Shown: positions 51,029 to 58,754 of the stretch, piece after piece
Layout: every line of letters begins with the position of its first letter
How positions within the stretch are numbered: position 1 is the stretch's first letter
Assembly (NCBI RefSeq): GCF_965216415.1
Contig: NZ_CBDCFU010000002.1
Length of the DNA stretch: 64,000 nucleotides
Reading direction: 5' to 3' (one strand)
Origin: Marivita sp003149565
GTDB taxonomy: Bacteria > Pseudomonadota > Alphaproteobacteria > Rhodobacterales > Rhodobacteraceae
Program-made: the position numbers and the translations under genes
Notes under the pieces: model-generated
What the model was told of the DNA's origin: nothing
Database searches by the model: none
The model's input: the letters and a program-made list of their open reading frames with translations, nothing else

Positions 51029-52828
51029 TTATTCGGCAGCCATACCATCGGTGAACTGCAAACGCGCCAAACGCGCATAAAGACCGTCCTCGGACACTAG
51101 TGTGTCATGCGCGCCGGACGCCACGATCCGCCCCTGTTCCATAACAATGATCCGATCCGCCTTCTTTACGGTCGCAAGGCGGTGCGCGACGATGATGGTG
51201 GTTCGCCCCTCGGAAAGCTCATCAACAGCCCGCTGAACGGCACGTTCACTTTCCGCATCCAGCGCGCTGGTTGCCTCGTCAAGCAGCAGGACCGGGGCAT
51301 CGCGCAAAATTGCACGGGCGATTGCGATCCTTTGCTTTTGCCCGCCCGAGAGCATCACCCCCCGTTCGCCAAGATAGCTGTCATACCCGTTCGGCAAAGC
51401 TGCGATGAATTCGTGCGCGGCCGCCGCCTTGGCTGCGTTTTCGATCTCTGCATCCGTCGCATCCGGTCGACCAAAGCGGATATTTTCACGCGCCGACGCC
51501 GCAAAGATAACAGGATCCTGAGGCACCAGCGCGATATGCTTTCGGAACTCTTCCCGGTTCACCGCGTCGATCCGCGTCCCATCAAGACAAATTGAGCCGG
51601 AATCGGGATCGTAGAAGCGCTGGATCAGTTGGATGATCGTCGTTTTTCCTGCGCCGCTCGGACCAACCACAGCGACGGTTTCGCCCGGAACAATCCGAAG
51701 GTTCACGCCATCAAGCGCGGCAACATCGGGGCGGCTGGGATAGGTAAATTGCACGTCCTCAAAAGTGATCTCACCACGCACGGGCTCTGCCAATGACAGC
51801 GGCGTTTCTGGATCGTTGACCGTATCTTCGGCCTGCAGAAGTTCGACCAAGCGTTCGGTTGCTCCAGCCGCGCGCTGCAATTCACCGAAAATCTCGGAAA
51901 GCGCAGCAACCGACCCAGCAACCATCACCGAATAGATCACAAACTGTACCAGTTCGCCCGGGCTCATTGACCCGTTGCGCACGTCCGTAGCTCCGATCCA
52001 CAAAACGCCGACGATCCCGGTGAAAACGAGGAAGATCACAATCGCCGTCATCTGCGCCCGCGTCCAGATCCGTCGACGCGCCGCATCAAAGCTTTTCTCG
52101 GTCACATCTCCAAATGCATTGCGCGAGATAGCTTCATGCGTGAACGCCTGCACCGTTTGCACGGACAGAAGCGCCTCGGACGCATTGCCGGACGATACCG
52201 CGATCCAATCCTGGTTTTCCCGACTCAGCTTGCGCATTTTGCGGCCCAAAAAGAGGATCGGAACCACAACCGCTGGCACGATCAAGAGAACCATGCCAGT
52301 GAGCTTGGCAGAGGTGATCAGCATCAGGACCATGCCGCCAAAGAAGATCAGCACGTTGCGCAGTGCGATCGAAATCGACGAGCCAATGACGCTCAAGATC
52401 AGAGTCGTGTCCGTCGTGATGCGGCTGAGCACTTCTCCCGTCATCACCCGTTCGAAAAACGACGGGCTCAGCCCGATCACGCGCCCAAATACCGCTTTAC
52501 GAATGTCTGCGACCACCCGTTCGCCAAGACGCGTCACCAGCGCATAGCGCAGCGCCGTACCAATCGCGAGCAAACCGGCAATGCCTAAGGCGGCCGCGAA
52601 ATACAGGTCAAGAAGTGCGCCATCTGCAGTATTGAAATTGTCGACCACACGTCGAACGGCCATTGGCAAGATCAAAGACACGCAAGCAGTGGCGGTCAAA
52701 GCAAGCAGCGCCGCCAGCATCAATGACCTGTACGGCAAGATGAAAGGCCACAAGGCTGCCAGTGATCCCAGTTTCTTGGATTTCTCGCGTTCTTCGTTTT
52801 TCGCCAGTGTGGGTGTCGCGTCCGCCAT
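51029..52828 (-). CDS. MsbA-like ABC exporter (fused membrane and ATPase domains)
   Basis: 599 residues. Six transmembrane helices in residues 30-320 (including PVVVPILFLGRKMRKLSRENQD), then an ATPase with Walker A GPSGAGKTT (about 390), signature LSGGQKQRIAIARA (about 490) and Walker B VLLLDEATSALD. Type IV exporter fold, likely a homodimer exporting lipid or drug. It is the only gene in the window with a CtrA-type box directly upstream of its start (52847-52861), hinting at cell-cycle or motility-linked control. Confidence 0.92.
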   Translation of the reverse strand: MADATPTLAKNEEREKSKKLGSLAALWPFILPYRSLMLAALLALTATACVSLILPMAVRRVVDNFNTADGALLDLYFAAALGIAGLLAIGTALRYALVTRLGERVVADIRKAVFGRVIGLSPSFFERVMTGEVLSRITTDTTLILSVIGSSISIALRNVLIFFGGMVLMLITSAKLTGMVLLIVPAVVVPILFLGRKMRKLSRENQDWIAVSSGNASEALLSVQTVQAFTHEAISRNAFGDVTEKSFDAARRRIWTRAQMTAIVIFLVFTGIVGVLWIGATDVRNGSMSPGELVQFVIYSVMVAGSVAALSEIFGELQRAAGATERLVELLQAEDTVNDPETPLSLAEPVRGEITFEDVQFTYPSRPDVAALDGVNLRIVPGETVAVVGPSGAGKTTIIQLIQRFYDPDSGSICLDGTRIDAVNREEFRKHIALVPQDPVIFAASARENIRFGRPDATDAEIENAAKAAAAHEFIAALPNGYDSYLGERGVMLSGGQKQRIAIARAILRDAPVLLLDEATSALDAESERAVQRAVDELSEGRTTIIVAHRLATVKKADRIIVMEQGRIVASGAHDTLVSEDGLYARLARLQFTDGMAAE

Positions 52829-52846
52829 CAGGTTCCCGTTTTTTAG

Positions 52847-52861
52847 TTAAAAACGCTTTAA
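52847..52861. promoter_or_regulatory. candidate CtrA-binding box upstream of the ABC exporter
   Basis: TTAA-AAACGCT-TTAA fits the CtrA consensus TTAA-N7-TTAA exactly. It lies 19 bases before the exporter ATG, overlapping where a short-leader promoter would sit. A similar hit at 17062 is inside a coding end and is not reported as a site. Confidence 0.55.
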
Positions 52862-52963
52862 CAATGGCCTGCCGGCGCTGGTCAAGCCGAACGCGCCGCA
52901 AAAGCCGATTTGCCGCGCCACCTGATGGGTGCGTGTAAGTCGGCCATAGCTTCAAAGAAAAGG

Positions 52964-53037
52964 TGGAGCGGGCGACGGGAATCGAACCCGTATCATCAGC
53001 TTGGAAGGCTGAGGTCTTACCATTACACAACGCCCGC
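52964..53037 (-). tRNA. tRNA-Gly(UCC)
   Basis: 74 bases including encoded CCA. The acceptor stem is GCGGGCG/CGCCCGC, the D-arm runs through TGGTAAGAC, the anticodon loop is CTTCCAA with anticodon TCC, and the T-arm contains GGTTCGATTCC. It reads GGA/GGG glycine codons. It lies between the ABC exporter and a membrane-protein gene, both on the same strand. Confidence 0.95.
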
Positions 53038-53151
53038 AAGACACGTGCTGAGGTATGACATGCATGCACCAAGGTCAAGCACCCGCATATTGTTGTATCG
53101 CGAATATTCTGCGCCACAGTGCAACGAGGGGACCGAAAACCGCCTATCACC

Positions 53152-53742
53152 TCAGCCGTCTTTGCGTGTCACCGCATCACGCGACCGGGTCAGCCCATCC
53201 TGAAACCCTTCAGCATCTCCAAAATCGAGAAACGTGGCATAGCGACCATGTGGATGTCGCACAGGACCTGCATGCTTCACCGGGCACCAAAAGGCCTCGG
53301 TCCGCGAGGCAATTTCGCCCACCCAGGAAATAACGCCATTGCAGTAGCCGCAATAGACGCAATTCAGTTTTTGCAGACCGTTGAGATATGCCAGATGATG
53401 CCGATCAATGCGGATATGATCTGAACGTCTGACCTTTGGAATCCCATAGGCGGGAAAGCAGACAAGCTGATAGACGGATACGAAGAGGTCGAGGATTACA
53501 AAAGGAACAATCAGGCTGTAAATAACGGGTGCCGTCACAATGTGGCTCAGCCGCGCCCCTGCGAAAAATGCCTTGAGGTCGACGCGCAACTCTTTGTGAC
53601 GCCGTTTGACCGTAGCTTCGAACCGGGCACGACGACCGATAAGCTCATACGCAAACGCCTTGCGCCGCTTGGCGATCTCGGTTTCAAGCTCATCGGTCAG
53701 ATCATCGATCCGCGCGAGAATATCCTCTATCCGCTTGTCCAT
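53152..53742 (-). CDS. conserved membrane protein with CX2CX2C motif
   Basis: 196 residues from the ATG at 53742 (TTGGGG upstream); a GTG three codons earlier is less likely. A coiled-coil N-terminus (about 1-55, rich in Lys/Arg/Glu) precedes one or two membrane segments (about 68-96). A soluble part follows with CVYCGYC (about 128-134) and a fourth Cys 19 residues later in FWCPVKHA, a likely metal or Fe-S site. I recall similar proteins in Rhodobacteraceae but no function. The 113 bases to its right-hand tRNA neighbour hold no gene. Confidence 0.72.
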   Translation of the reverse strand: MDKRIEDILARIDDLTDELETEIAKRRKAFAYELIGRRARFEATVKRRHKELRVDLKAFFAGARLSHIVTAPVIYSLIVPFVILDLFVSVYQLVCFPAYGIPKVRRSDHIRIDRHHLAYLNGLQKLNCVYCGYCNGVISWVGEIASRTEAFWCPVKHAGPVRHPHGRYATFLDFGDAEGFQDGLTRSRDAVTRKDG

Positions 53743-53959
53743 CTTTTTCACCCCAAGATATCAGCGCCACACATCTGAATTTCTGCAATGATATTCAAAC
53801 GACTGACAATGAGACACAAAACGTTGGTGTCAGACAGAACTGGCCCACTGCCGAGACTGCCTCCTGTCGGACAACATATCGCGACAGGCAAACACGCCGC
53901 CTTGACACAAATCAGGGGATTTCCCCAAGCAAAGCACGCGCGCTCAGCCGGGACCCATC

Positions 53960-54697
53960 TCACACAAAGTCGAACAAGCGCCCGATCTTGTTGCACCGAT
54001 CCGCGTAGCCGGACAAAACGCCAAGATGCCAGCCAAGAACCTGATTGCTCGACAAAGCCGGGATCCCCAGATCGCGCTCAATATCCTCAATGATCTCCAA
54101 AGCCCGCAGGTTGGTGCATGACATGAAGACGGCCTCGCAATCTCCGCCCCGTCCAACATGAACAGCGGCATTGTGCACGGAACGACGTGAAATCCGGACC
54201 ACGCGCTCTTCGAGAGGTTCATCGAAACTGCCGAACGACACAACATTGATGCCGGCGGCCTGCAAACCTGCAATGAGGCGTTCACTCACGGTCGCCACAT
54301 ACGGGCTCACCATACCGATCTGACGAATGCCCCCTGCCTGGCACGCAGCGATAAGGGCAGTCAGCGGGTCCGTGACGTGTGGCGTGGCGATACCGGCCTT
54401 GATCATCTCGGCAACACGGGCCGCCCCGATCGCTGCACTGGCCGACGTGCATCCATAGCCGACAGCCGACAGCTCTGCCCCGTGAGGCAGCAAACCGGCC
54501 GCTCGCGTCAGGCTTGCTTCCATCGCCTGCAGGCTGTTCAGCGATACGGTTGCTGCGGATGGCACCCGCGACACGAGCAATTCGACGTCAGGTGGCAGCA
54601 ACCAGCGGAAATCCCGCTCAATGGTTTCGTCGCTTTGAAGGGCCACAAGTCCAACCTGAATGGGCCGTTCCGCTTCAAGGGAATAGGGAAGCGCCAT
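53960..54697 (-). CDS. Asp/Glu racemase-superfamily enzyme (maleate isomerase / EutA-like)
   Basis: 245 residues. The two catalytic cysteines are C83 in GYGCTSASAAIG and C194 in SCTNLRALEII, close to Cys76/Cys194 of maleate isomerase; both are present, unlike in arylmalonate decarboxylase, which keeps one. EutA of hydroxyectoine catabolism is in the same family. Start and previous stop overlap as TGATG, so it is the third gene of a coupled operon with an M24 enzyme and a DpaL-like lyase. The reaction is uncertain: isomerisation or epimerisation of a C4 acid or amino acid. Confidence 0.75.
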   Translation of the reverse strand: MALPYSLEAERPIQVGLVALQSDETIERDFRWLLPPDVELLVSRVPSAATVSLNSLQAMEASLTRAAGLLPHGAELSAVGYGCTSASAAIGAARVAEMIKAGIATPHVTDPLTALIAACQAGGIRQIGMVSPYVATVSERLIAGLQAAGINVVSFGSFDEPLEERVVRISRRSVHNAAVHVGRGGDCEAVFMSCTNLRALEIIEDIERDLGIPALSSNQVLGWHLGVLSGYADRCNKIGRLFDFV

Positions 54698-55857
54698 CAG
54701 ATCACCCTTATGTCCTGAGTTTGAGGTCGCGACAGAAATTCTGCACAGCCGTCCCGGATCACGATGTTTTCTTCGTGCACCAATATCTTGTCATCCCTGA
54801 TGCTGACAGACGGCTCAAGCGTCAGAACCATTCCCGGAACGAGAACCGTGTGATCCTGTGGGATGATCGACGGCCATTCCGTCAGCTGCATCCCCAGTCC
54901 GTGCCCCAACCGTCCTGCGTCCATCACATGTCCAGAGGGGTTCACCACGCCGTTCATCGCATGAAAAAGTTCGGCAATGGTCGCGCCGGGTTTGGCAGCC
55001 TCGAAGCCAGCCTGCGTTGCGTCAATCAAGGTGGCATGACCGCTTTTCACTGCGTCTGAAGGAAGGCCAACACTGTAATTGCGGTCGAAATCACAGAAAT
55101 ATCCATCCCAGACCAACCCAGTGTCGAGCATCAGCACATCGCCCAACATCAGCGGCGTCTCTGTGGCCGGGGAAATCACGTCGGCATAGCCGCTTCGGTC
55201 GGCAGCTCCGGCAAGATAGGGCACCCAATCAGCCCCCGCATCAAGGCAAAGCATCTGAAACCGGCGGAAGACATCGGACAAGGGCATACCTTCAGCCACT
55301 TCTTCTGGCACCGTATCAAAGGCTTGGGTCGCTATCGCGGCGGCGTGTCTGATCTTCGCAATCTCGGCATCCGATTTGACCATCCGCAATCTGCGCGTGA
55401 TGGCCAGATCACTCACCAGGGGGCGCGGCAAAAGGGCCATTTCCAATCTGCGCAGGTCGGCCAGCGGCAGGCGGACATGGCTTTCCATGTGGTCAGCGAT
55501 TCCAATTCGCCCATCTTGGGTCACAATCTCGCATAGGGCGTCGGTCAACAAACCGATCCCGTCATCCTCGTAATCCGGAGCAGACCAAGTGCGGATATCC
55601 TTGATCCAGCTTTGGCGCATGAGATGCGCGCCGATTGACGGGATCACTGCAATGGGATCCCCATTGGCGGGCAGAACAACAAACCAGGGCCGTGTTGGAC
55701 TTTCCCAAAAGCGGGTCAGGAAACCGGTATAGTATCGAATTTCCGGCTCGGTCGTGAGCAAGAGTGCCGCAAGGTCGTGTTCCGCCATTAGCGCTTGCGC
55801 CGCCTCTGTTCGGGCTTTGAACTCAGCCTCTGGAAACCCGCGCGGCGGGGCAATCAT
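54697..55857 (-). CDS. M24-family metallohydrolase (Xaa-Pro peptidase / ectoine-hydrolase-like)
   Basis: 386 residues. A creatinase-type N-terminal domain (about 1-150) precedes the pita-bread domain. All five metal ligands are visible: Asp in MLDTGLVWDGYF, Asp in CDFDRN, His in GHGLGMQLTEW, Glu in LTLEPSV, Glu in VHEENIVI. The superfamily holds proline peptidases, creatinase, ectoine hydrolase DoeA/EutD and the DMSP lyase DddP. Context with an EutA-like isomerase and a PLP lyase favours hydrolysis of a small C-N compound. Overlaps: ATGA with the upstream gene, TGATG with the downstream one. Confidence 0.8.
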   Translation of the reverse strand: MIAPPRGFPEAEFKARTEAAQALMAEHDLAALLLTTEPEIRYYTGFLTRFWESPTRPWFVVLPANGDPIAVIPSIGAHLMRQSWIKDIRTWSAPDYEDDGIGLLTDALCEIVTQDGRIGIADHMESHVRLPLADLRRLEMALLPRPLVSDLAITRRLRMVKSDAEIAKIRHAAAIATQAFDTVPEEVAEGMPLSDVFRRFQMLCLDAGADWVPYLAGAADRSGYADVISPATETPLMLGDVLMLDTGLVWDGYFCDFDRNYSVGLPSDAVKSGHATLIDATQAGFEAAKPGATIAELFHAMNGVVNPSGHVMDAGRLGHGLGMQLTEWPSIIPQDHTVLVPGMVLTLEPSVSIRDDKILVHEENIVIRDGCAEFLSRPQTQDIRVI

Positions 55858-56897
55858 GCGGCTTGCTCGCTCAGGATGACAAGAACTCGCGAATTGATGC
55901 TCAAACCCAATGCGTCGCCTACCTGCCGCGCCGACAGTAGCCCCGCAACACCTGCGCCACCAGATGGCGTTGTCGCATATCCCGCCTCAGCGCAGGCGGC
56001 GCTCCCGGTCGCGCCTTCCTCTTCGGTGATTAACATGAAATCATTGGCGTCGCGGGCCAGGCCTTTGAGCGCTATCAAAGACGGCTCTTTGCAATCCAGC
56101 CGTCCCATTGATGATTCCGGACCCTCGGTAACCTGCGCCGAGCCTGCCTTGATTGATGAATAAAGCGCCGGGGCGGCCTCGGGTTCGACCACGATGATCC
56201 GCGGCCCGTCCTCCCACGCCACCCGCGCGTAGGCGGCGCAGGCTGTGGCCAGACCACCAACCCCTGCTTGCAGAAAGATATGCGTCGGCGGCGCGGGCAT
56301 CTGGGCGACGGCTTCCTGCATCAGCACCAAATAGCCTTCCATCAAGGTGTAAGGCCGGTCGAGATAACCCGGCCACGAACTGTCTGACAGCAAGGCCCAA
56401 CCATTGTCCTTAGCCGCCTGTGCCGCCCCGGCCATCGCCTCTTCATAGATTGCGCCGTGCCGAACGACTTCCGCGCCAAAGCTGCGTAGCCGGTCGGCAA
56501 ACCCCTCGGGAACGGTGTCGGCCAGATACACAACTGCACGCGCGCCAAATGCCTGGGCGCCAGCCGCGACGGACAGACCGTGATTGCCGGCACTGGCGGT
56601 GACATAGGTTCGGCCTTTGGCATTGCCCTCTTCCGCATCCCGCGCAATCACATATGCCGCGCCCAGGGCCTTGAAGCTGCCCAGCCCCATCCGCCCGCGC
56701 TCGTCCTTGATATGGACCTGACCAACACCCGCCGCCTTCGCCAAATCGGGCGCTTCGAATAACGGCGTTACCGCAGCAGCCGGGCAGCGCGTCAATAGGG
56801 CCGGCGGGCGGTCGGCATCGATGCTGGGAAAGGGAATATCGGCCAGTGACGCAAGCACGGCATCGGCAAGGGCGGGGGTTTTGTGCAGGACGTTCAT
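55854..56897 (-). CDS. PLP-dependent lyase, diaminopropionate ammonia-lyase-like
   Basis: 347 residues from the ATG at 56897 (no strong Shine-Dalgarno). The PLP lysine lies in LGSFKALGAAY (about 77), the PLP-phosphate loop is TASAGNHG (about 101), and LLSDSSWPGYLDRPYTLMEGYLV (about 170) is typical of diaminopropionate ammonia-lyase. It would release ammonia from a beta-amino- or beta-hydroxy-amino acid. It is shorter than DpaL proteins of about 400 residues. It is the first gene of the coupled three-gene unit and divergent from a ThDP enzyme. Confidence 0.78.
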   Translation of the reverse strand: MNVLHKTPALADAVLASLADIPFPSIDADRPPALLTRCPAAAVTPLFEAPDLAKAAGVGQVHIKDERGRMGLGSFKALGAAYVIARDAEEGNAKGRTYVTASAGNHGLSVAAGAQAFGARAVVYLADTVPEGFADRLRSFGAEVVRHGAIYEEAMAGAAQAAKDNGWALLSDSSWPGYLDRPYTLMEGYLVLMQEAVAQMPAPPTHIFLQAGVGGLATACAAYARVAWEDGPRIIVVEPEAAPALYSSIKAGSAQVTEGPESSMGRLDCKEPSLIALKGLARDANDFMLITEEEGATGSAACAEAGYATTPSGGAGVAGLLSARQVGDALGLSINSRVLVILSEQAA

Positions 56898-57032
56898 ACC
56901 ATCAGTGTGGCAGCAGTTCGCACGCTTTGGCACGCCAAGTCCGACATCCTCCACGCTTGGACCGACCATCTGTTTGCCCTGCCCAGCGAACCGCTTTAGC
57001 GTTTGCGCAAATCAAAGAAGGCTCAGCCCAGA

Positions 57033-58682
57033 ATGACACGTCCCAACACCACGATCCGCGCGGCCGACCATCTCGTAGATCTGCTTGTCTCCCAAGGCAC
57101 GACTGCTGCGTTCGGCGTACCCGGCGAAAGCTACCTGCCGGTGCTCGACGCCTTTTATGGACGTGAAAAGGACATCCGCTTTGTCACCTGCCGGCAAGAG
57201 GGTGGTGCGGCGATGGCAGCTGACGCCTATGGCAAACTCACGGGCCGTCCCGGCATATGCTTTGCCACGCGCGGTCCGGGTGCCACCAATGCCAGCGCCG
57301 GGGTGCATGTGGCCTATCAGGATTCGACCCCGATGATCCTGTTCTTGGGGCAAGTCGCGCGCGACATGGTGGACCGCGAGGCGTTTCAGGAAATCGACTA
57401 CCGCCGCATGTTCGGCCAGATGGCCAAGTGGGTTGCGCAGATTGATGATGCCTCGCGGCTTCAAGAATACATCAGTCGTGCGTTCCGGACTGCGATGTCG
57501 GGGCGGCCGGGGCCGGTGGTGCTCGCGCTGCCGGAGGACATGCTTTACGACGAGATCACGCAACCCTCGCCACCTGCACGGATCGATACACCGCGTTTTT
57601 TACCATCCGGTAAAATCATGGACGACCTCAAAACCCGCATCGCCCAAGCCAAACGCCCGCTGGTGATGGCCGGGGGCGGCGGTTGGACCAAGACCGGCAT
57701 CGCCGCTTTGCAGCGCTTTGCAGAAACGCAAAACCTGCCTGTCGCCGTGTCTCTGCGGTGCCAAGGGCTGATGGACAACCGCCATACGAACTACATCGGC
57801 CATTACGGCGTCGGCACACCGCCCTACCTCAAGGACATCATGGCCGAGACCGACCTGCTCATCGCCATCGGCCCGCGTCTGGGGGAAATGACCACCGCTG
57901 GTTACACGATCCTCACACCGCCAGTGCCCGAACAATCGCTGGTGCATGTCTTTCCCGAACCCGAGGAAATCGGCCGCGTCTACGAGCCGGAGATCGCGCT
58001 GGTGGCGGATACCGAAAGCTTCTGTACGGTTGTCGCCAACTGGGACCCCATCGCGCCCGACGCTTTTGCGAACCGTACGAAAGACCTGCACGAACAGTAC
58101 GTTTCGTTCAGCGACCCGGCCTCGGTCGGGGATGATCCGCTGGCCCCCTATTTCGCGCATCTGGCCGAGGTGCTGCCCGAAGACGCGATCCTCTGTAACG
58201 GTGCGGGCAACTATGCGGGTTGGCTGCATCGGTTCTACAAGTACCGCGCGCCAGGATCGCAACTGGCCCCCACGTCCGGTTCCATGGGCTACGGCCTGCC
58301 CGCTGCCATCGGTGCCGCGATCTGTGAGCCTCACCGCGAGATCTTCGCCATCGCAGGCGACGGGTGTTTCATGATGACCTGTCAGGAAATGGCCACCGCC
58401 GTGCATCACGATCTGAACCTGACGGTGATCATCATCGACAACGCCCGCTACGGCACGATCCGCGCGCATCAGGAACGGGAATACCCCGACCGGGTGTCCG
58501 GCACAGTTCTGACCAATCCCGACTTCAGCGACTTGGCCCGATCTTTCGGTGCCCATGCCGCCAAAGCCCCGGACTACGAGAGTTTTGTGACTGCGGTCTC
58601 CGAGGCCCGATCGCGCGAAGGGATCAAATTGATCGAAGTGAAAGCCGACGCGAACTTCCTGTCGCCCGGCAAAAGGCTGTAA
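57033..58682 (+). CDS. ThDP-dependent enzyme, acetolactate-synthase-like
   Basis: 549 residues from the ATG at 57033 (AAGAAGG upstream). The N-terminal pyrimidine-binding domain has VPGESYLPVL (about 31) with catalytic Glu in CRQEGGAAM (about 55), and the C-terminal diphosphate-binding domain has GDGCFMMTCQEMATAVHHDLNLTVIIIDN, the GDG-N ThDP motif. No FAD loop is certain. It decarboxylates a 2-oxoacid or ligates aldehydes. It is divergent from the lyase operon and may share its pathway. A rare-codon palindrome lies in FLPSGK (57598-57615). Confidence 0.85.
   Translation: MTRPNTTIRAADHLVDLLVSQGTTAAFGVPGESYLPVLDAFYGREKDIRFVTCRQEGGAAMAADAYGKLTGRPGICFATRGPGATNASAGVHVAYQDSTPMILFLGQVARDMVDREAFQEIDYRRMFGQMAKWVAQIDDASRLQEYISRAFRTAMSGRPGPVVLALPEDMLYDEITQPSPPARIDTPRFLPSGKIMDDLKTRIAQAKRPLVMAGGGGWTKTGIAALQRFAETQNLPVAVSLRCQGLMDNRHTNYIGHYGVGTPPYLKDIMAETDLLIAIGPRLGEMTTAGYTILTPPVPEQSLVHVFPEPEEIGRVYEPEIALVADTESFCTVVANWDPIAPDAFANRTKDLHEQYVSFSDPASVGDDPLAPYFAHLAEVLPEDAILCNGAGNYAGWLHRFYKYRAPGSQLAPTSGSMGYGLPAAIGAAICEPHREIFAIAGDGCFMMTCQEMATAVHHDLNLTVIIIDNARYGTIRAHQEREYPDRVSGTVLTNPDFSDLARSFGAHAAKAPDYESFVTAVSEARSREGIKLIEVKADANFLSPGKRL
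57598..57615. repeat. intragenic dyad TTTTACC-ATCC-GGTAAAA in the ThDP gene
   Basis: The second copy of the motif found in nadE (19637-19654): identical 7-base arms with a 4-base centre, again encoding F-L-P-x-G-K with TTA for Leu and in the same frame. The centre differs, so it is not a recent copy. Confidence 0.7.
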
Positions 58683-58728
58683 CCCTTCGCCTTGTCAGTG
58701 TGGGAACGATTTGGGAGCGATGGCAGTT

Positions 58729-58752
58729 AGCCTGTAATCAATAGGACAGGCT
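58729..58752 (+). promoter_or_regulatory. hairpin covering the glutamate dehydrogenase ribosome-binding site
   Basis: AGCCTGT (58729-58735) pairs with ACAGGCT (58746-58752) around a 10-base loop. The Shine-Dalgarno AGGACAGG (58743-58750) lies half in the loop and half in the stem, 3 bases before the ATG at 58755. This could damp or regulate translation start. Fold by eye. Confidence 0.5.
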
Positions 58753-58754
58753 CT

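Noticed and set aside
54697..55857. Assignment as DMSP lyase DddP or ectoine hydrolase DoeA
   Set aside because: All are M24 enzymes, but I see no residues specific to either; context only hints at ectoine-like chemistry.
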